Source of the DNA: a virus
Length of the DNA stretch: 35,277 nucleotides
Virus record (IMG/VR): IMGVR_UViG_3300028173_000031
Coordinates: 1-35,277 of that record
Reading direction: 5' to 3' (one strand)
Part shown: piece after piece, positions 8,888-17,266 of the stretch
How the letters are laid out: every line of letters starts with the position of its first letter
Position numbering within the stretch: the stretch's first letter is position 1
Notes under the pieces: model-generated
The model's input: the letters and a program-made list of their open reading frames with translations, nothing else
What the model was told of the DNA's origin: nothing
Databases searched by the model: none
Made by a program: the position numbers and the translations under genes

Positions 8888-9565
8888 CTATACCTCCTTA
8901 CCAACTTTGGCCATCAACCGCTTTCGCAAGAGGTCGGTAGCTGTCTTACGAGCCATAGGCTCTACATCGCCACGAACGCCCGCTGTCTTCACATCACCGT
9001 CAGTGATACTCGTATCGGGCTCGTCAGCACTAAACGAGGCCTCAAGGACCTCGGCTAAAGTAACTTCTGCACTAGCGGCCTTCAGGACAGGCTCGTCAGT
9101 GTCAGTAACCTCGGTTGTATCCGAGGAGTTGTCTGTGTCAGTAATCGCATTCTCGTCTGCAGTGTCTGCATAAAAGAGCTGCTCATCCTGGTCATCAGAC
9201 TCGTCTTTCTTGGGCTTCGGATCAGCGTCCGTTACCAAGTGCATACCCTTCAGGCGAGAGATGATGGCACTTGCCATCTCTTCTTTACTGTCGGAGGTCT
9301 TCTTGCTGGACTGCGTTAGCTTGGCCTTAAGGCTAGCTTTCAGTTTAGCAGCTACGTCTTCTGTACTAGAGGCGTCAGCTACCTCGGGGGCAATTGTTTC
9401 TGGGGTCTCTGACTCACTGAGAATAAATTCAACAGCAGAGGCGAGTTTCTCAACGTAGGCAGACTCTGTGTAACTAGCCGTGTCCTCGTTATGAGAAACG
9501 TCAGTACCCTCATCAGCGGTACCTGCCAGTCGCTTAATCAGGTCATGTATTGACGAATCGGACAT
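8888..9565 (-). CDS. Acidic scaffold or prohead-core candidate
   Basis: The ATG at 9565 has AGGAG six bases upstream. A longer frame to 9643 would translate the structured leader and is rejected. 225 residues, very acidic, with low-complexity Asp/Glu/Ser/Thr stretches (DTADENAITDTDNSSD) and helices (VAAKLKASLKAKLTQ). The C-terminus turns basic (LLRKRLMAKVGKEV), the usual polarity of scaffolding proteins, whose basic end binds capsid. Two KTA tripeptides (VKTAGV, RKTATD) lie near the C-terminus. It is the first gene after the promoter at 9653-9681. The function is inferred from composition and position. Confidence 0.5.
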   Translation of the reverse strand: MSDSSIHDLIKRLAGTADEGTDVSHNEDTASYTESAYVEKLASAVEFILSESETPETIAPEVADASSTEDVAAKLKASLKAKLTQSSKKTSDSKEEMASAIISRLKGMHLVTDADPKPKKDESDDQDEQLFYADTADENAITDTDNSSDTTEVTDTDEPVLKAASAEVTLAEVLEASFSADEPDTSITDGDVKTAGVRGDVEPMARKTATDLLRKRLMAKVGKEV

Positions 9566-9581
9566 TGTGGCTCCTAACTTT

Positions 9582-9620
9582 CGGCGGCTGCCCGCCGAGG
9601 CGTGATATGCGCCCCGGCGG
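9582..9620 (-). promoter_or_regulatory. Structured leader with two competing hairpins
   Basis: In the minus-strand RNA, CCGCCGGGGCG and CGCCUCGGCGG pair over 11 bp with one G-U and a seven-base loop (9592-9620). The second arm can instead pair CGGCGG with CCGCCG (9582-9587), forming a 6-bp hairpin next to the ribosome site. The two structures exclude each other because they share an arm. This is the arrangement of an attenuator or translation switch. The G-U pair fits the minus strand. No ligand or protein partner can be inferred. Confidence 0.55.
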
Positions 9621-9652
9621 ACTAACCTTCCGTGGACTTGCAACCTGGTCCA

Positions 9653-9681
9653 ATTATAGACCTTAAGGTTGCAGGTAACAA
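9653..9681 (-). promoter_or_regulatory. Sigma70-like promoter upstream of the scaffold/capsid genes
   Basis: On the minus strand TTGTTA (9681-9676) and TATAAT (9658-9653) are separated by exactly 17 bases. Transcription would start near 9646, about 80 bases before the ATG at 9565. The -10 box sits in the middle of an inverted repeat, AGGTTGCA (9666-9673) and TGCAACCT (9639-9646), which could be an operator. Confidence 0.65.
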
Positions 9682-9718
9682 AGTGGGGATTGGGGCACTA
9701 AGGCCTTTTATCCCCACT
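9682..9718 (-). terminator. Hairpin after an acidic gene, terminator-like
   Basis: AGTGGGGAT and ATCCCCACT form a perfect 9-bp inverted repeat with a 19-base loop that holds a small AAGGCCTT palindrome. On the minus strand it is followed by TTGTT. It starts seven bases past the stop of the 9725-10321 gene and abuts the -35 box of the next promoter, as expected for a unit boundary. The short T-run makes full termination uncertain. Confidence 0.5.
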
Positions 9719-9724
9719 CAGTGA

Positions 9725-10321
9725 TTACTCACCCGATAGCGCAGCGTGAATCTCTTCAACGTCGTAGCCATTAGCGGTAAGCAACTCAACAGCATGCGCA
9801 GTAAGAGCCTCGTCTAGAGCCTCTTCGTCAGCCTCAGCGGTTTTCTCGCCAGCCTCTGCTACGTCGTCACCCAGAGTAGCGTTGTATGCTTCGATGATCT
9901 CGTTGGCGCGTGCAAGAGCAGCGTCCTCGAACTCAGTCTCTGCAGCATTCTTCTCTAGGTCACCACCAGCGGCACCTTGGATCTTGGTCAGCTCGTCGTA
10001 AAACGAGTGTGCCATTGTGCGCCCGAGGTAGTCAGCTTCTGCAAGCTTGACCTTGTCGTCCTCGGACAGATCACCTTCAGCCGAAGCGGTCTTCTCAGCG
10101 TAAACCTCGGTGTTGTCAGCAGCACCCATGGCCTCAGCCAGGATCTCAGCGACCTCATCCTCGGTTAGCTGCGAAAGATCCACACCCTCAGCGGCTGCGA
10201 CCTTCTCTAGCATATCCAACATCTCAGCTTCCGCTGTCTTCTCAATTAGGCCCTGGTTAGCAGCGATATTTTCGTGCGTGCCGTAAGCCTGAGCTAGTAG
10301 CTCATCCATTCCGTTTCCCAT
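9725..10321 (-). CDS. Very acidic Ala/Glu-rich protein, scaffold or core candidate
   Basis: 198 residues, with AAGGAG before the ATG. It is helical and extremely acidic. The motif EKTA occurs three times (IEKTAEAEM, AEKTASAEG, GEKTAEADE), with a related EKNAAE, at irregular intervals between helical blocks. Repeated cleavable motifs in an acidic helical protein next to the prohead protease suit an internal scaffold degraded during maturation. The hypothesis has no homology support here. Confidence 0.5.
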   Translation of the reverse strand: MGNGMDELLAQAYGTHENIAANQGLIEKTAEAEMLDMLEKVAAAEGVDLSQLTEDEVAEILAEAMGAADNTEVYAEKTASAEGDLSEDDKVKLAEADYLGRTMAHSFYDELTKIQGAAGGDLEKNAAETEFEDAALARANEIIEAYNATLGDDVAEAGEKTAEADEEALDEALTAHAVELLTANGYDVEEIHAALSGE

Positions 10322-10361
10322 CTTGAACTCCTTAGTAGTCGATTTGAGGTGCGCTATATCT

Positions 10362-10376
10362 GGGTGAAATTCACCC
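10362..10376 (-). other. Palindromic hairpin downstream of the protease gene
   Basis: GGGTGAA and TTCACCC flank a single central A. As RNA this gives a 5-bp stem with a five-base loop. It lies 18 bases past the stop of the 10394-12037 gene and 41 bases before the next start. No T-run follows. It could be an mRNA-end element or an operator. Confidence 0.4.
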
Positions 10377-10393
10377 TAAGCACGTACCGTCAC

Positions 10394-12037
10394 TTACACC
10401 TTCAGTTTAGTTAGAAGGCCTTTATTTAACAGTCCGCGTTTGTGCAGATTAGTGCCAAGCCTTGTCAACCCAACAAAGACAGACGCTGCTAGAACTGGAT
10501 GTTTATCCATGAAGCCTTTGATGTTGCCGATTTCACTGCGACCCCGTTTACCTGAAACATGGGCCCCATAAAGATACGCGAGTGGAATTGCCCCAAGCAG
10601 AGCGATGGCTTTCTTACTTGCCGTCTTTGTCTGTTCGCCCACAAATGCATCTTCGAATCCGAATTCATCGATCTCCGAGACTAATTCTATATCATGACTC
10701 GTAATGTTGACAACTATGGAACTAATCTTTTCAAGTAGTTGTTCCCGGTAGCCATTATAAGCGGCTGATACGACGTCGAGATATGGATCTGGTGCGGCGT
10801 ATTTAGGGCCGCTATTAATGGCACCAACCGTCGCTGTCTTAGTAAAGTGAACCCGCCTTGCCAGCAATGGGGAGAAGGAGCTGCGCTCAGACATTAGGGG
10901 GAGAAGCTCCCTAACTAGACCTTTATCTAGTTCTGACCTAAGGCCGAAATCCATACTTCTATCAACACGAGTAACGGGGCTGAAGATTAGGCCCTGAGAA
11001 TTAAGTGCCTCAGCCAGTTTAGGCTTGCCCATCTTGTGTAATAACACCCTCTGGAATTCGGAGGGCTTCATGACCATCCCCGATGCTGCAGTGGAGGTTA
11101 GTGATTTCTTCCAAGGCATCTTGATCATCATGCGGATGATCTTGGCCGGAAGGCTGGGTTCTTTATTGGTCAGGTGTGGCAGTACTCCGGATGACAGTGC
11201 TGGAAGGCGCTTAATCATTTTGGAGAGCTTCTGCTTCTCGGCCACCTTGATATGCATGGCTTGGGTAAGAGACTTATCACGTAGGTTATACATGACAGCC
11301 AGGTCCGCAGATGGGGTAGCATTGTAGATACTAGCCACCTTGAGCATGGTGTACCCAGTTCGATCAGCAGGGATCAGTACAAAGCTGATATCGAAGAACT
11401 TAGGGCGCGGGTTGTAGACAAACACCTTACGGCCATCAGGTAGAACCTGATTCATCATATTCTTAGTATGAATACAGTAGTCGTTTCGAGTCTTGGACTT
11501 GTTACCGCAGATAGAGCAGACGTCGTACTTAACACGACATCCCATGCTTACCGCTGGATGACCGCCTGCGTCTAGCTCGTCTATTAGTTTCTGGTGTCCA
11601 AGGTCCCTTGCCTTGTCTCGGTCGATGACCAGGATGATTTCAACACGACGCATGGTCTTGTTGTAGACCGCAAGGCCCACCATGCCCATAGACTTGTCTT
11701 GGTCTTTGTTCTGGTGATGGCGGTAGATACCTGCGGTTTCATACGTGCGATAACCGTAAAGGTCACCACCCACCAGGTCTTCCTGAGAGGGGTTAAGCTG
11801 CTTCTCTTCGAAGTAGTCGCCATTAATATTAGCGCCGTAATACTCTCCAGCACCAAGCGCGTTCACCAGGATGTAAAGTTTACCGGGCTCGGGCTTAAGG
11901 TTATTCGCGTAGGCGGCAACCTCAGGGTGTAGCTCACCTGAAGCAAGCTTAGTAAGCCCATCACCACCGGGATGAAAGGCTTGGACCAGGATGTTTCCAT
12001 CCTCATCTACTCCTGGGAATGTGAGCAACTTAAGCAT
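10394..12037 (-). CDS. Prohead (capsid maturation) protease with zinc-knuckle insert and long C-terminal extension
   Basis: The ATG at 12037 overlaps the previous stop; an upstream start at 12115 would overlap that gene by about 86 bases, so 547 residues are taken. The N-terminal 270 residues resemble phage prohead serine proteases. NINGDYF lies near residue 70, GIYRHHQNKD supplies the candidate catalytic His (107/108), and HPAVSMGCRV carries the candidate catalytic Ser (164). Directly after come CSIC (174-177) and YCIH (188-190), a Cys3His set likely to bind zinc, then the FFDISFVLIPAD strand. Residues 280-547 form an extra domain with two KTA motifs and two Gly/Ala hydrophobic stretches. 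The family role is scaffold and capsid cleavage inside the prohead. Confidence 0.72.
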   Translation of the reverse strand: MLKLLTFPGVDEDGNILVQAFHPGGDGLTKLASGELHPEVAAYANNLKPEPGKLYILVNALGAGEYYGANINGDYFEEKQLNPSQEDLVGGDLYGYRTYETAGIYRHHQNKDQDKSMGMVGLAVYNKTMRRVEIILVIDRDKARDLGHQKLIDELDAGGHPAVSMGCRVKYDVCSICGNKSKTRNDYCIHTKNMMNQVLPDGRKVFVYNPRPKFFDISFVLIPADRTGYTMLKVASIYNATPSADLAVMYNLRDKSLTQAMHIKVAEKQKLSKMIKRLPALSSGVLPHLTNKEPSLPAKIIRMMIKMPWKKSLTSTAASGMVMKPSEFQRVLLHKMGKPKLAEALNSQGLIFSPVTRVDRSMDFGLRSELDKGLVRELLPLMSERSSFSPLLARRVHFTKTATVGAINSGPKYAAPDPYLDVVSAAYNGYREQLLEKISSIVVNITSHDIELVSEIDEFGFEDAFVGEQTKTASKKAIALLGAIPLAYLYGAHVSGKRGRSEIGNIKGFMDKHPVLAASVFVGLTRLGTNLHKRGLLNKGLLTKLKV

Positions 12038-12611
12038 TACGCTTCGCCTTTTGTTTAGCCTTGTATCGCTTAACTTCTCTGAGTAAGGCCTTCTCTCGCT
12101 TGTACAGACCCTCACCCTTATTAGCTCTACCAGCTAGCGCCCTAGCGCCTACGAATCTACTAATCGCGGTGTCAGCAGCAGATTGAGCTCCACCCATCAC
12201 AGCTCCAGCAGGACCAGCCATGGCCCCACCTAGTATGGCGCTTATTACCCCCATAGAGAGTGGTGACGTAGCGTGCTGAGATATTGTCTTTTGTTGTTTC
12301 GACCACTTCTTAGTTTTGACGCCACGGAGCAGAAGTTTCTTCTCCGTCTTAGAGTAGTTCTTGGACTTCTTCTTAAGGGAGTCCCGGAGGGACTGAGCCT
12401 GGAACTCACGTCTAATGTAAGTACTGCCACCACCTGCGGCGGCACTACCGGCTACAGTAAGTCGCTTAAGCTTCTTAGATAGGGGGCGCATACCGGACGC
12501 CTTCCTAGTCTTCAGTGATATTAGGCCAGCCAAAGCACCCAAACCCACACCAGTAGCTGGGTGGGTAAGGGCTCTGCTTATTGGGTAAGTTTTCTTCTTA
12601 CTATTGGCCAC
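12030..12611 (-). CDS. Basic Gly/Ala-rich virion-block protein
   Basis: 193 residues from a GTG start with AAGGGG upstream. Very basic (KKKSKNYSKTEKKLLLRGVKT, with a lysine-rich last 20 residues). It has two hydrophobic Gly/Ala stretches, GVGLGALAGLISL near residue 22 and MGVISAILGGAMAGPAGAVM near residue 120. The latter has glycine-zipper spacing that could insert in a membrane. It overlaps the protease start by eight bases. It may be an internal or ejected protein. Confidence 0.5.
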   Translation of the reverse strand: MANSKKKTYPISRALTHPATGVGLGALAGLISLKTRKASGMRPLSKKLKRLTVAGSAAAGGGSTYIRREFQAQSLRDSLKKKSKNYSKTEKKLLLRGVKTKKWSKQQKTISQHATSPLSMGVISAILGGAMAGPAGAVMGGAQSAADTAISRFVGARALAGRANKGEGLYKREKALLREVKRYKAKQKAKRNA

Positions 12612-12614
12612 GGA

Positions 12615-13625
12615 TTACCCCTTGGAGAAACCGCTCAATTCAGCAGCGCTTGTCGGGAAGATCTTACGCATCGCGCTATCACCCTTAGACTTCTGGCGCT
12701 TCTCAGCAACCTCAACAAGGGTCTTAACGTCAACAGGCTGGATGCCCTCTTCCTTAAACTGCATGGCTCTACGCATGAACGCACCAGCAACCAACGGGTC
12801 CGAGGCGATGCTCTTGTTGAAGCGGAACAGCGTGTTGAATACCTTCTGCACGTCTTCTGGCTTCTCGGTGCTCAGCTTGGGGTTCTCAGCCATCATCTTC
12901 TTGAAGTACATCTTCTTCTTGACTGGGGTAGTAACCGCTTCCTGAGTCGAACTCAGGGCGTCAATACCTCCGCCAATAGCAGCCGCACCGGCACCAAAGG
13001 CTAGTGCCTTTCTACCTGCGCTACCCTTACCGAACATACCCTTCACACCCTTAATCATCTTGCTCTTAAGGGTAGGTTTGTTGATACGATTCTTAATCAT
13101 CTTAAGCGAACCGGCTCCTGCAATACCCGCAGCACCACCAGTCATCCACTTAAGTGTCTGCGCACTGACGTCGTCACTCAGCGCCTTACCGAAGTTCTTT
13201 ACTCCTTCTGGTGGCCCGCCCAGGCCCTTATACGACTTAGAGAACTGTTGCTTTAGGGTAAGTTTCTTGGCCTTAGTGAGTACTTTTCCACCGTCACGGG
13301 ACCCACCAACCTGACGTGTTCGCTGTGCGAGGGAGTCAGCGGCCTTGCGAGCTTTTCCTTCGTTAAAGAAGTTACGCTCAGCTTCTGACAGGTTCTTTTT
13401 TGGCATTACTGGGGTGTTCTTACGGGGCCTAGCATGCACCGACCCACCAACCCTAGCAGAGCGGCCCTTTCCGCCTCCGGACCCTCCACCCATACCGTAA
13501 AGTCTCTTAGCCCTAGGTGGTGTCCTAATCTTGCTAACACGGGGGTGGGTCTGTCCACCTCTACGAGTAACCTCGATTTGTCTACGAACAGCGTTAGCTA
13601 GCTTCAACTTTAATTCACGGTCCAT
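12615..13625 (-). CDS. Basic virion-block protein with helical C-terminal domain
   Basis: The ATG at 13625 follows the previous stop by two bases; a GTG at 13637 has no ribosome site. 336 residues. The first 150 are basic and Gly/Arg-rich (MGGGSGGGKGRSARVGG). A Gly/Ala hydrophobic segment follows (ALAFGAGAAAIGGGID, near residue 215). The C-terminal 110 residues are a compact helical domain (VQKVFNTLFRFNKSIASDP, then VAGAFMRRAMQF). The division into a disordered basic arm and a folded tail suggests a DNA- or scaffold-contacting virion protein. No function is recognised. Confidence 0.5.
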   Translation of the reverse strand: MDRELKLKLANAVRRQIEVTRRGGQTHPRVSKIRTPPRAKRLYGMGGGSGGGKGRSARVGGSVHARPRKNTPVMPKKNLSEAERNFFNEGKARKAADSLAQRTRQVGGSRDGGKVLTKAKKLTLKQQFSKSYKGLGGPPEGVKNFGKALSDDVSAQTLKWMTGGAAGIAGAGSLKMIKNRINKPTLKSKMIKGVKGMFGKGSAGRKALAFGAGAAAIGGGIDALSSTQEAVTTPVKKKMYFKKMMAENPKLSTEKPEDVQKVFNTLFRFNKSIASDPLVAGAFMRRAMQFKEEGIQPVDVKTLVEVAEKRQKSKGDSAMRKIFPTSAAELSGFSKG

Positions 13626-13627
13626 AA

Positions 13628-14239
13628 TTAACCCCACGTAGAGTTTGCTAGGGGATTCTGCCCACTAGTACGCTGTTGCATAGCCCGAAGTACTTCTGGC
13701 TCGATTCTATTCTTAGGCATAGACTCCTCTGGAGAAAGCGCGGATGCAACATCTCTAGCAGCTTTACTGGTACCTAGCAGGTAGGCGATACCTGCAGCAC
13801 CCAGCGCTTTACCAGGGTGTTTTCGAGCTAGGCCAACCAATCCACCACGACCATAACGCTGTTTGTAGTGGACAGGTTTATTACCTATCACACCCGCGTA
13901 GGCCTTACCTTTCTTTCGGCGAGTCTTGATATCGGCGTAGTCTTTGGCACTAATCTCTTTTAGTCCCTTACCTGGGCCACCGGAGATCTCCTGCAGACGC
14001 TTACCTTTATTTACACCACGAGTCTGCTTGGGCCCTAGGATCATACTAGCGAATCCATCACCTACAGCCCTAAAGGGAGCAGCAGTGACTCTACCGACAG
14101 TGTTACCTAGAGCTCGCTCACCGAAGTTAAGTCCCTTCTTACCAGCCTTAGCCTCTGCCTCTTTAATAAGTCTACCCTCCGCTACTACCTGAGTAATAGA
14201 CGCGAGTAGTGCGTTACGTTGGGCTTGTTTAGTAGACAA
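13628..14239 (-). CDS. Basic protein of the virion block, TTG start
   Basis: The frame extends to a GTG at 14263, inside the previous gene. A TTG at 14239 has AAGGAG exactly six bases upstream and follows the previous stop by one base, so it is preferred (203 residues). Basic throughout (KGKRLQEISGG, DIKTRRKKGKAYAG), with one hydrophobic Gly/Ala stretch, KHPGKALGAAGIAYLLGTSK, near residue 145. It belongs with the other basic Gly/Ala-rich proteins of the block. The function is unknown. Confidence 0.5.
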   Translation of the reverse strand: MSTKQAQRNALLASITQVVAEGRLIKEAEAKAGKKGLNFGERALGNTVGRVTAAPFRAVGDGFASMILGPKQTRGVNKGKRLQEISGGPGKGLKEISAKDYADIKTRRKKGKAYAGVIGNKPVHYKQRYGRGGLVGLARKHPGKALGAAGIAYLLGTSKAARDVASALSPEESMPKNRIEPEVLRAMQQRTSGQNPLANSTWG

Positions 14240-14240
14240 C

Positions 14241-15200
14241 TTAGGCTCCTTGAGGTGGAACACCTGGGGCCGCTCCTGGAGGAGCCATTCCTGGTGCTGC
14301 CTGGGGAGGAGCCATTCCTGGATCCATGCCTGGCTGTGGTTGACCTTGGAATAGGTCCGATGTCGGCTGCACCGCAGCGGGCCCTGCGAGAATGGCCAGT
14401 AGTCCTGTCATTGCCATCTTAGTCTGCTCGAGAGCCATAGACGCGGACATCATCTTCTGGGAGATCATATCCAGGTCCTGGGTCAGGCCTGTAATCGGGT
14501 TACCCATAGCTGGCATCATACCTGCCTGAGCTAGCTTATTCAGCTCACCATAAGCTACGCGCTCACCGAACTCTTCCTTAATAACTGCGAGAAGACCTGC
14601 AGTTTTCGGGTTGGCGGACTCAATAGCGGAGCCGATAACACCGGGCGTATAATGCCACCGCTCGCTTGCAACCTTCACCATGTCATCCAGAGACGCGAGT
14701 GTGGCTGTGTAGTTGAAGATCAGCCCGTCCAGATCACTCTGCTGGTCCAACATGAGCCGGTGAGTGTTGGCTGCCTTATGGTCTGTTACTTCTCTAGAGT
14801 CTGCCGAGGCGGTCTTTTCCATCTCAGTAGCGAACACATCGCCGATCTCTTGTCCAGGAATGTACTTGTCATCGTTCTTAGGGAGAGCCACAACGTGGGC
14901 TACCTTCTCTTTACGGTCACAGTTTGAGTAGATGGCCTCTGCATCAGCCACAGGGAAGTTTACGTTCTTCCCATATCCCTTCTTGAATAGAATGTGGAAC
15001 GTGGCGACGTTAGCGTGCTCTACAACACGCTTGGTCTGCTCCAGGTTCAGGCCTGCCTCTTTCACCATTGTCTTAATGGAGTCGTTCAGGGTTTTTCCTG
15101 AGCGCGAGTATTCCATAGCAGCACCCTTACCGAGCTCTTTTAGCTTGTCGGAGGAGACGCCAAGGTCTTGCTTACTCATTAAGTATGATTCTAGGTCCAT
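14241..15200 (-). CDS. Virion-block protein with Pro/Gly/Met-rich repeat tail
   Basis: The ATG at 15200 has AGGTGA upstream and begins five bases after the TerL stop (319 residues). The first 130 residues form a mixed, mainly helical domain. EKTASADS (near residue 130) and PKTAGLL are KTA motifs. The last 30 residues are short repeats of PGMAPP and related units, likely disordered. Position directly downstream of TerL is where a portal gene often lies, but size and sequence do not resemble a portal. The function is unknown. Confidence 0.5.
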   Translation of the reverse strand: MDLESYLMSKQDLGVSSDKLKELGKGAAMEYSRSGKTLNDSIKTMVKEAGLNLEQTKRVVEHANVATFHILFKKGYGKNVNFPVADAEAIYSNCDRKEKVAHVVALPKNDDKYIPGQEIGDVFATEMEKTASADSREVTDHKAANTHRLMLDQQSDLDGLIFNYTATLASLDDMVKVASERWHYTPGVIGSAIESANPKTAGLLAVIKEEFGERVAYGELNKLAQAGMMPAMGNPITGLTQDLDMISQKMMSASMALEQTKMAMTGLLAILAGPAAVQPTSDLFQGQPQPGMDPGMAPPQAAPGMAPPGAAPGVPPQGA

Positions 15201-15204
15201 GGTC

Positions 15205-16887
15205 TCACCTATCGTCAATGTCTGGCGTGAGGATATCAGGCCTCGGGTGCATCATCATTGACACTAAAAAGCAGTACAGCATCGAGTGGAGGGTGTCATC
15301 GGTAGTACCTGGGGTTCTATCTACGACGGTAACTCTCCTCGCATTATTGTACTCCTTGAAAACAGATAGCAAATCCTGTGCGAATGGGTGTTCCCAACAT
15401 TCCCATTTAGGGAATTCTATCTCATCCTTACGGTTAATAGCGTTTATCAGCGCCATTAACACCTCGGACCGATTCACCATCCAACGCATTAAATTCTTGT
15501 CGAAGTAAACTCTCTTAGTATTTACGTATTGGTAGCGGATGATCTTCCGAATACCGAAGTCACGGATCAGCTCGTCATTGCGGTCCAGGCCACCACCGTA
15601 ATCGACACCGACAAGCTTAATCTTGTAGTCGTGGATTAACTTTTTGATGATCGGCATCATGTTTACTTGCGTCGATTCCTCACCAACAAAGCGCTTCATG
15701 TATACGAAGGAGAACTTGCCTCCGAAATAGCCACCGATAGTGACAACGGTTTTACTATCTCCGTCAGAACCCCAGTCGATACCCATCCATAGATGTGTGG
15801 CTCTCTTAGCTAGGATCGCACCCTGCTCGAAGGTATAACCACCTGAGCATTCTTGGAGCGTATCGGTCGTAAGAAGCTTCTCGCTGGAGTCGTACTCCAT
15901 ACCCAAAACCTCATTATAGAACTGGGCGGTGGTGTAGCGGTGCATGGTATCGATGACTTCGTCCCAGCTCACCCAAGGGGTGATTACCTGAGGGATGCGG
16001 TAGCCTTCGAATGGTAGGGGGGTAGGTGGGTTGTCTAGCCACGACTTGGTGCGCATAGACGCCCAACGCGCTTCGGGGTGGGCGGGGTAGATTTGGTTAC
16101 CGCAACGCTCACAGATAAGATGCTTCTTACCCACATTCTCCAGCCTCACGACAATCCAATGTCTTGGGGTGTGGAAGTCGCAGGGAATCACCCACTCGTA
16201 TTGCGTCGAGTACGCCTGCCAGTATTTGGCAATAGTATTATCTACTGACTTAGGTGTACCCGAGTAACGTTTGTATCTAAACGTGGAGTGCTTCTGGGTC
16301 TCTTCGATTACGGGGATGATGTCAGTGAGGATGTCCTGAAGCTCGTCTAGGCAGAGTAGATCAACTTTAGGGATACCACGGGTACGGTCGGCGTGGAGGA
16401 ATGCATATCGAAGGTCGATCTCAGAGCCGGTGATGAACACCTTTCGAAAGACAGATTGTACGCCTGGGATGAATGTACGAATCTTCGCACTGCTCTCAAT
16501 GGGTTTGTTGATCTTATCTCGAGAGAAGGTTTCAGTCTGAGACTGAGTGGGGGTCACCAGTAACGACCTAAAGTGGCGTCTAAGGATAGAGTAGATAAGG
16601 AGCAGATTACCTAAGTAGGTGGACTTCTCGCTCTGCCGAGCAAACTTCAGTAAGACTCGACGTGCGGAAGTGTCGTATACAGGCAGTAGATATTCTCTCC
16701 CCTTAAAGGAGAACGGAATGAGGTCCCCGTCGTCGTTAGGCAGATACATCATCCTTGATGTAAATTCGGATGGATACAGCTTAGCCATATCGTTCTTAGT
16801 AATTTCTTGGGATAGTCTTGGACGTACACGCATGTCAGATAAATTTAACTCCGTTATAGGCTGCCTATCTAGAGCGCTAGGCAACAC
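15205..16887 (-). CDS. Terminase large subunit (DNA-packaging ATPase and nuclease)
   Basis: The motor that translocates DNA into the prohead and cuts the concatemer. The ATPase domain has the phosphate-binding loop ARQSEKST (about residues 83-90), Walker B LLCLDE (178-182) and the SGTP coupling motif (near 225). A Cys pair in CERCGNQ may form a zinc ribbon with other residues. The nuclease domain has MGIDWGSDGDSKT, LVGVDYGGGLDRN and a late acidic set, TTDDTLHSMLY, the usual order of RNase H-like terminase nucleases. The start is uncertain. The frame reaches 16974 inside the previous gene. GTG 16887 is seven bases after that gene's stop, and ATG 16833 has GGAG fifteen bases upstream. I give 16887. 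Confidence 0.88.
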   Translation of the reverse strand: MLPSALDRQPITELNLSDMRVRPRLSQEITKNDMAKLYPSEFTSRMMYLPNDDGDLIPFSFKGREYLLPVYDTSARRVLLKFARQSEKSTYLGNLLLIYSILRRHFRSLLVTPTQSQTETFSRDKINKPIESSAKIRTFIPGVQSVFRKVFITGSEIDLRYAFLHADRTRGIPKVDLLCLDELQDILTDIIPVIEETQKHSTFRYKRYSGTPKSVDNTIAKYWQAYSTQYEWVIPCDFHTPRHWIVVRLENVGKKHLICERCGNQIYPAHPEARWASMRTKSWLDNPPTPLPFEGYRIPQVITPWVSWDEVIDTMHRYTTAQFYNEVLGMEYDSSEKLLTTDTLQECSGGYTFEQGAILAKRATHLWMGIDWGSDGDSKTVVTIGGYFGGKFSFVYMKRFVGEESTQVNMMPIIKKLIHDYKIKLVGVDYGGGLDRNDELIRDFGIRKIIRYQYVNTKRVYFDKNLMRWMVNRSEVLMALINAINRKDEIEFPKWECWEHPFAQDLLSVFKEYNNARRVTVVDRTPGTTDDTLHSMLYCFLVSMMMHPRPDILTPDIDDR

Positions 16888-16894
16888 TATTATC

Positions 16895-17266
16895 TCATTC
16901 GAGGTCCTTGAGGAGGTCTGCCATGCTAGGTGTAGGCCCAAGCTTCTTACTACTGCTGATATCCACAACCTCAAACGGGTTATACGCTACTTCCATCCCA
17001 CCGCTAGGGTTAGCTACCGATCGCGTACGGCCACGCTTACGATTAGGCTCTGACTCATCGAGATCGTTTAGGTCGACGAATGAATCACAAAGGAAGTCTT
17101 CTCGGACCGGGACGTCGTACATATAGCACTCGCCGTCGCCTTTCCAAGATCGACCAGACATATAGCCGAAGTGTGCGCATCCAGAACAGCGTTCATAGGG
17201 GGTACCTATACGCAGATTCGGTGCGATTCCTATTGGCTTAGTGATCCGATCAAGTACGTTACCCAC
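16895..17266 (-). CDS. Cys-rich protein next to TerL
   Basis: The frame extends upstream, but GTG 17266 has AGAGG about seven bases before it and overlaps the helicase stop, so it is chosen (123 residues). Residues 25-65 hold four cysteines in the pattern CSGC, then C in GECYMYDV, then C in EDFLCDSFV. This spacing suits a small zinc site. The C-terminal half is Arg- and Ser-rich and probably disordered. It is directly before TerL, so a packaging accessory role is possible but unproven. It does not look like a small terminase subunit. Confidence 0.5.
   Translation of the reverse strand: MGNVLDRITKPIGIAPNLRIGTPYERCSGCAHFGYMSGRSWKGDGECYMYDVPVREDFLCDSFVDLNDLDESEPNRKRGRTRSVANPSGGMEVAYNPFEVVDISSSKKLGPTPSMADLLKDLE

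Noticed and set aside
9566-9643. N-terminal extension of the acidic scaffold gene
   Set aside because: The extension covers the hairpins, and AGGAG is at the ATG 9565.
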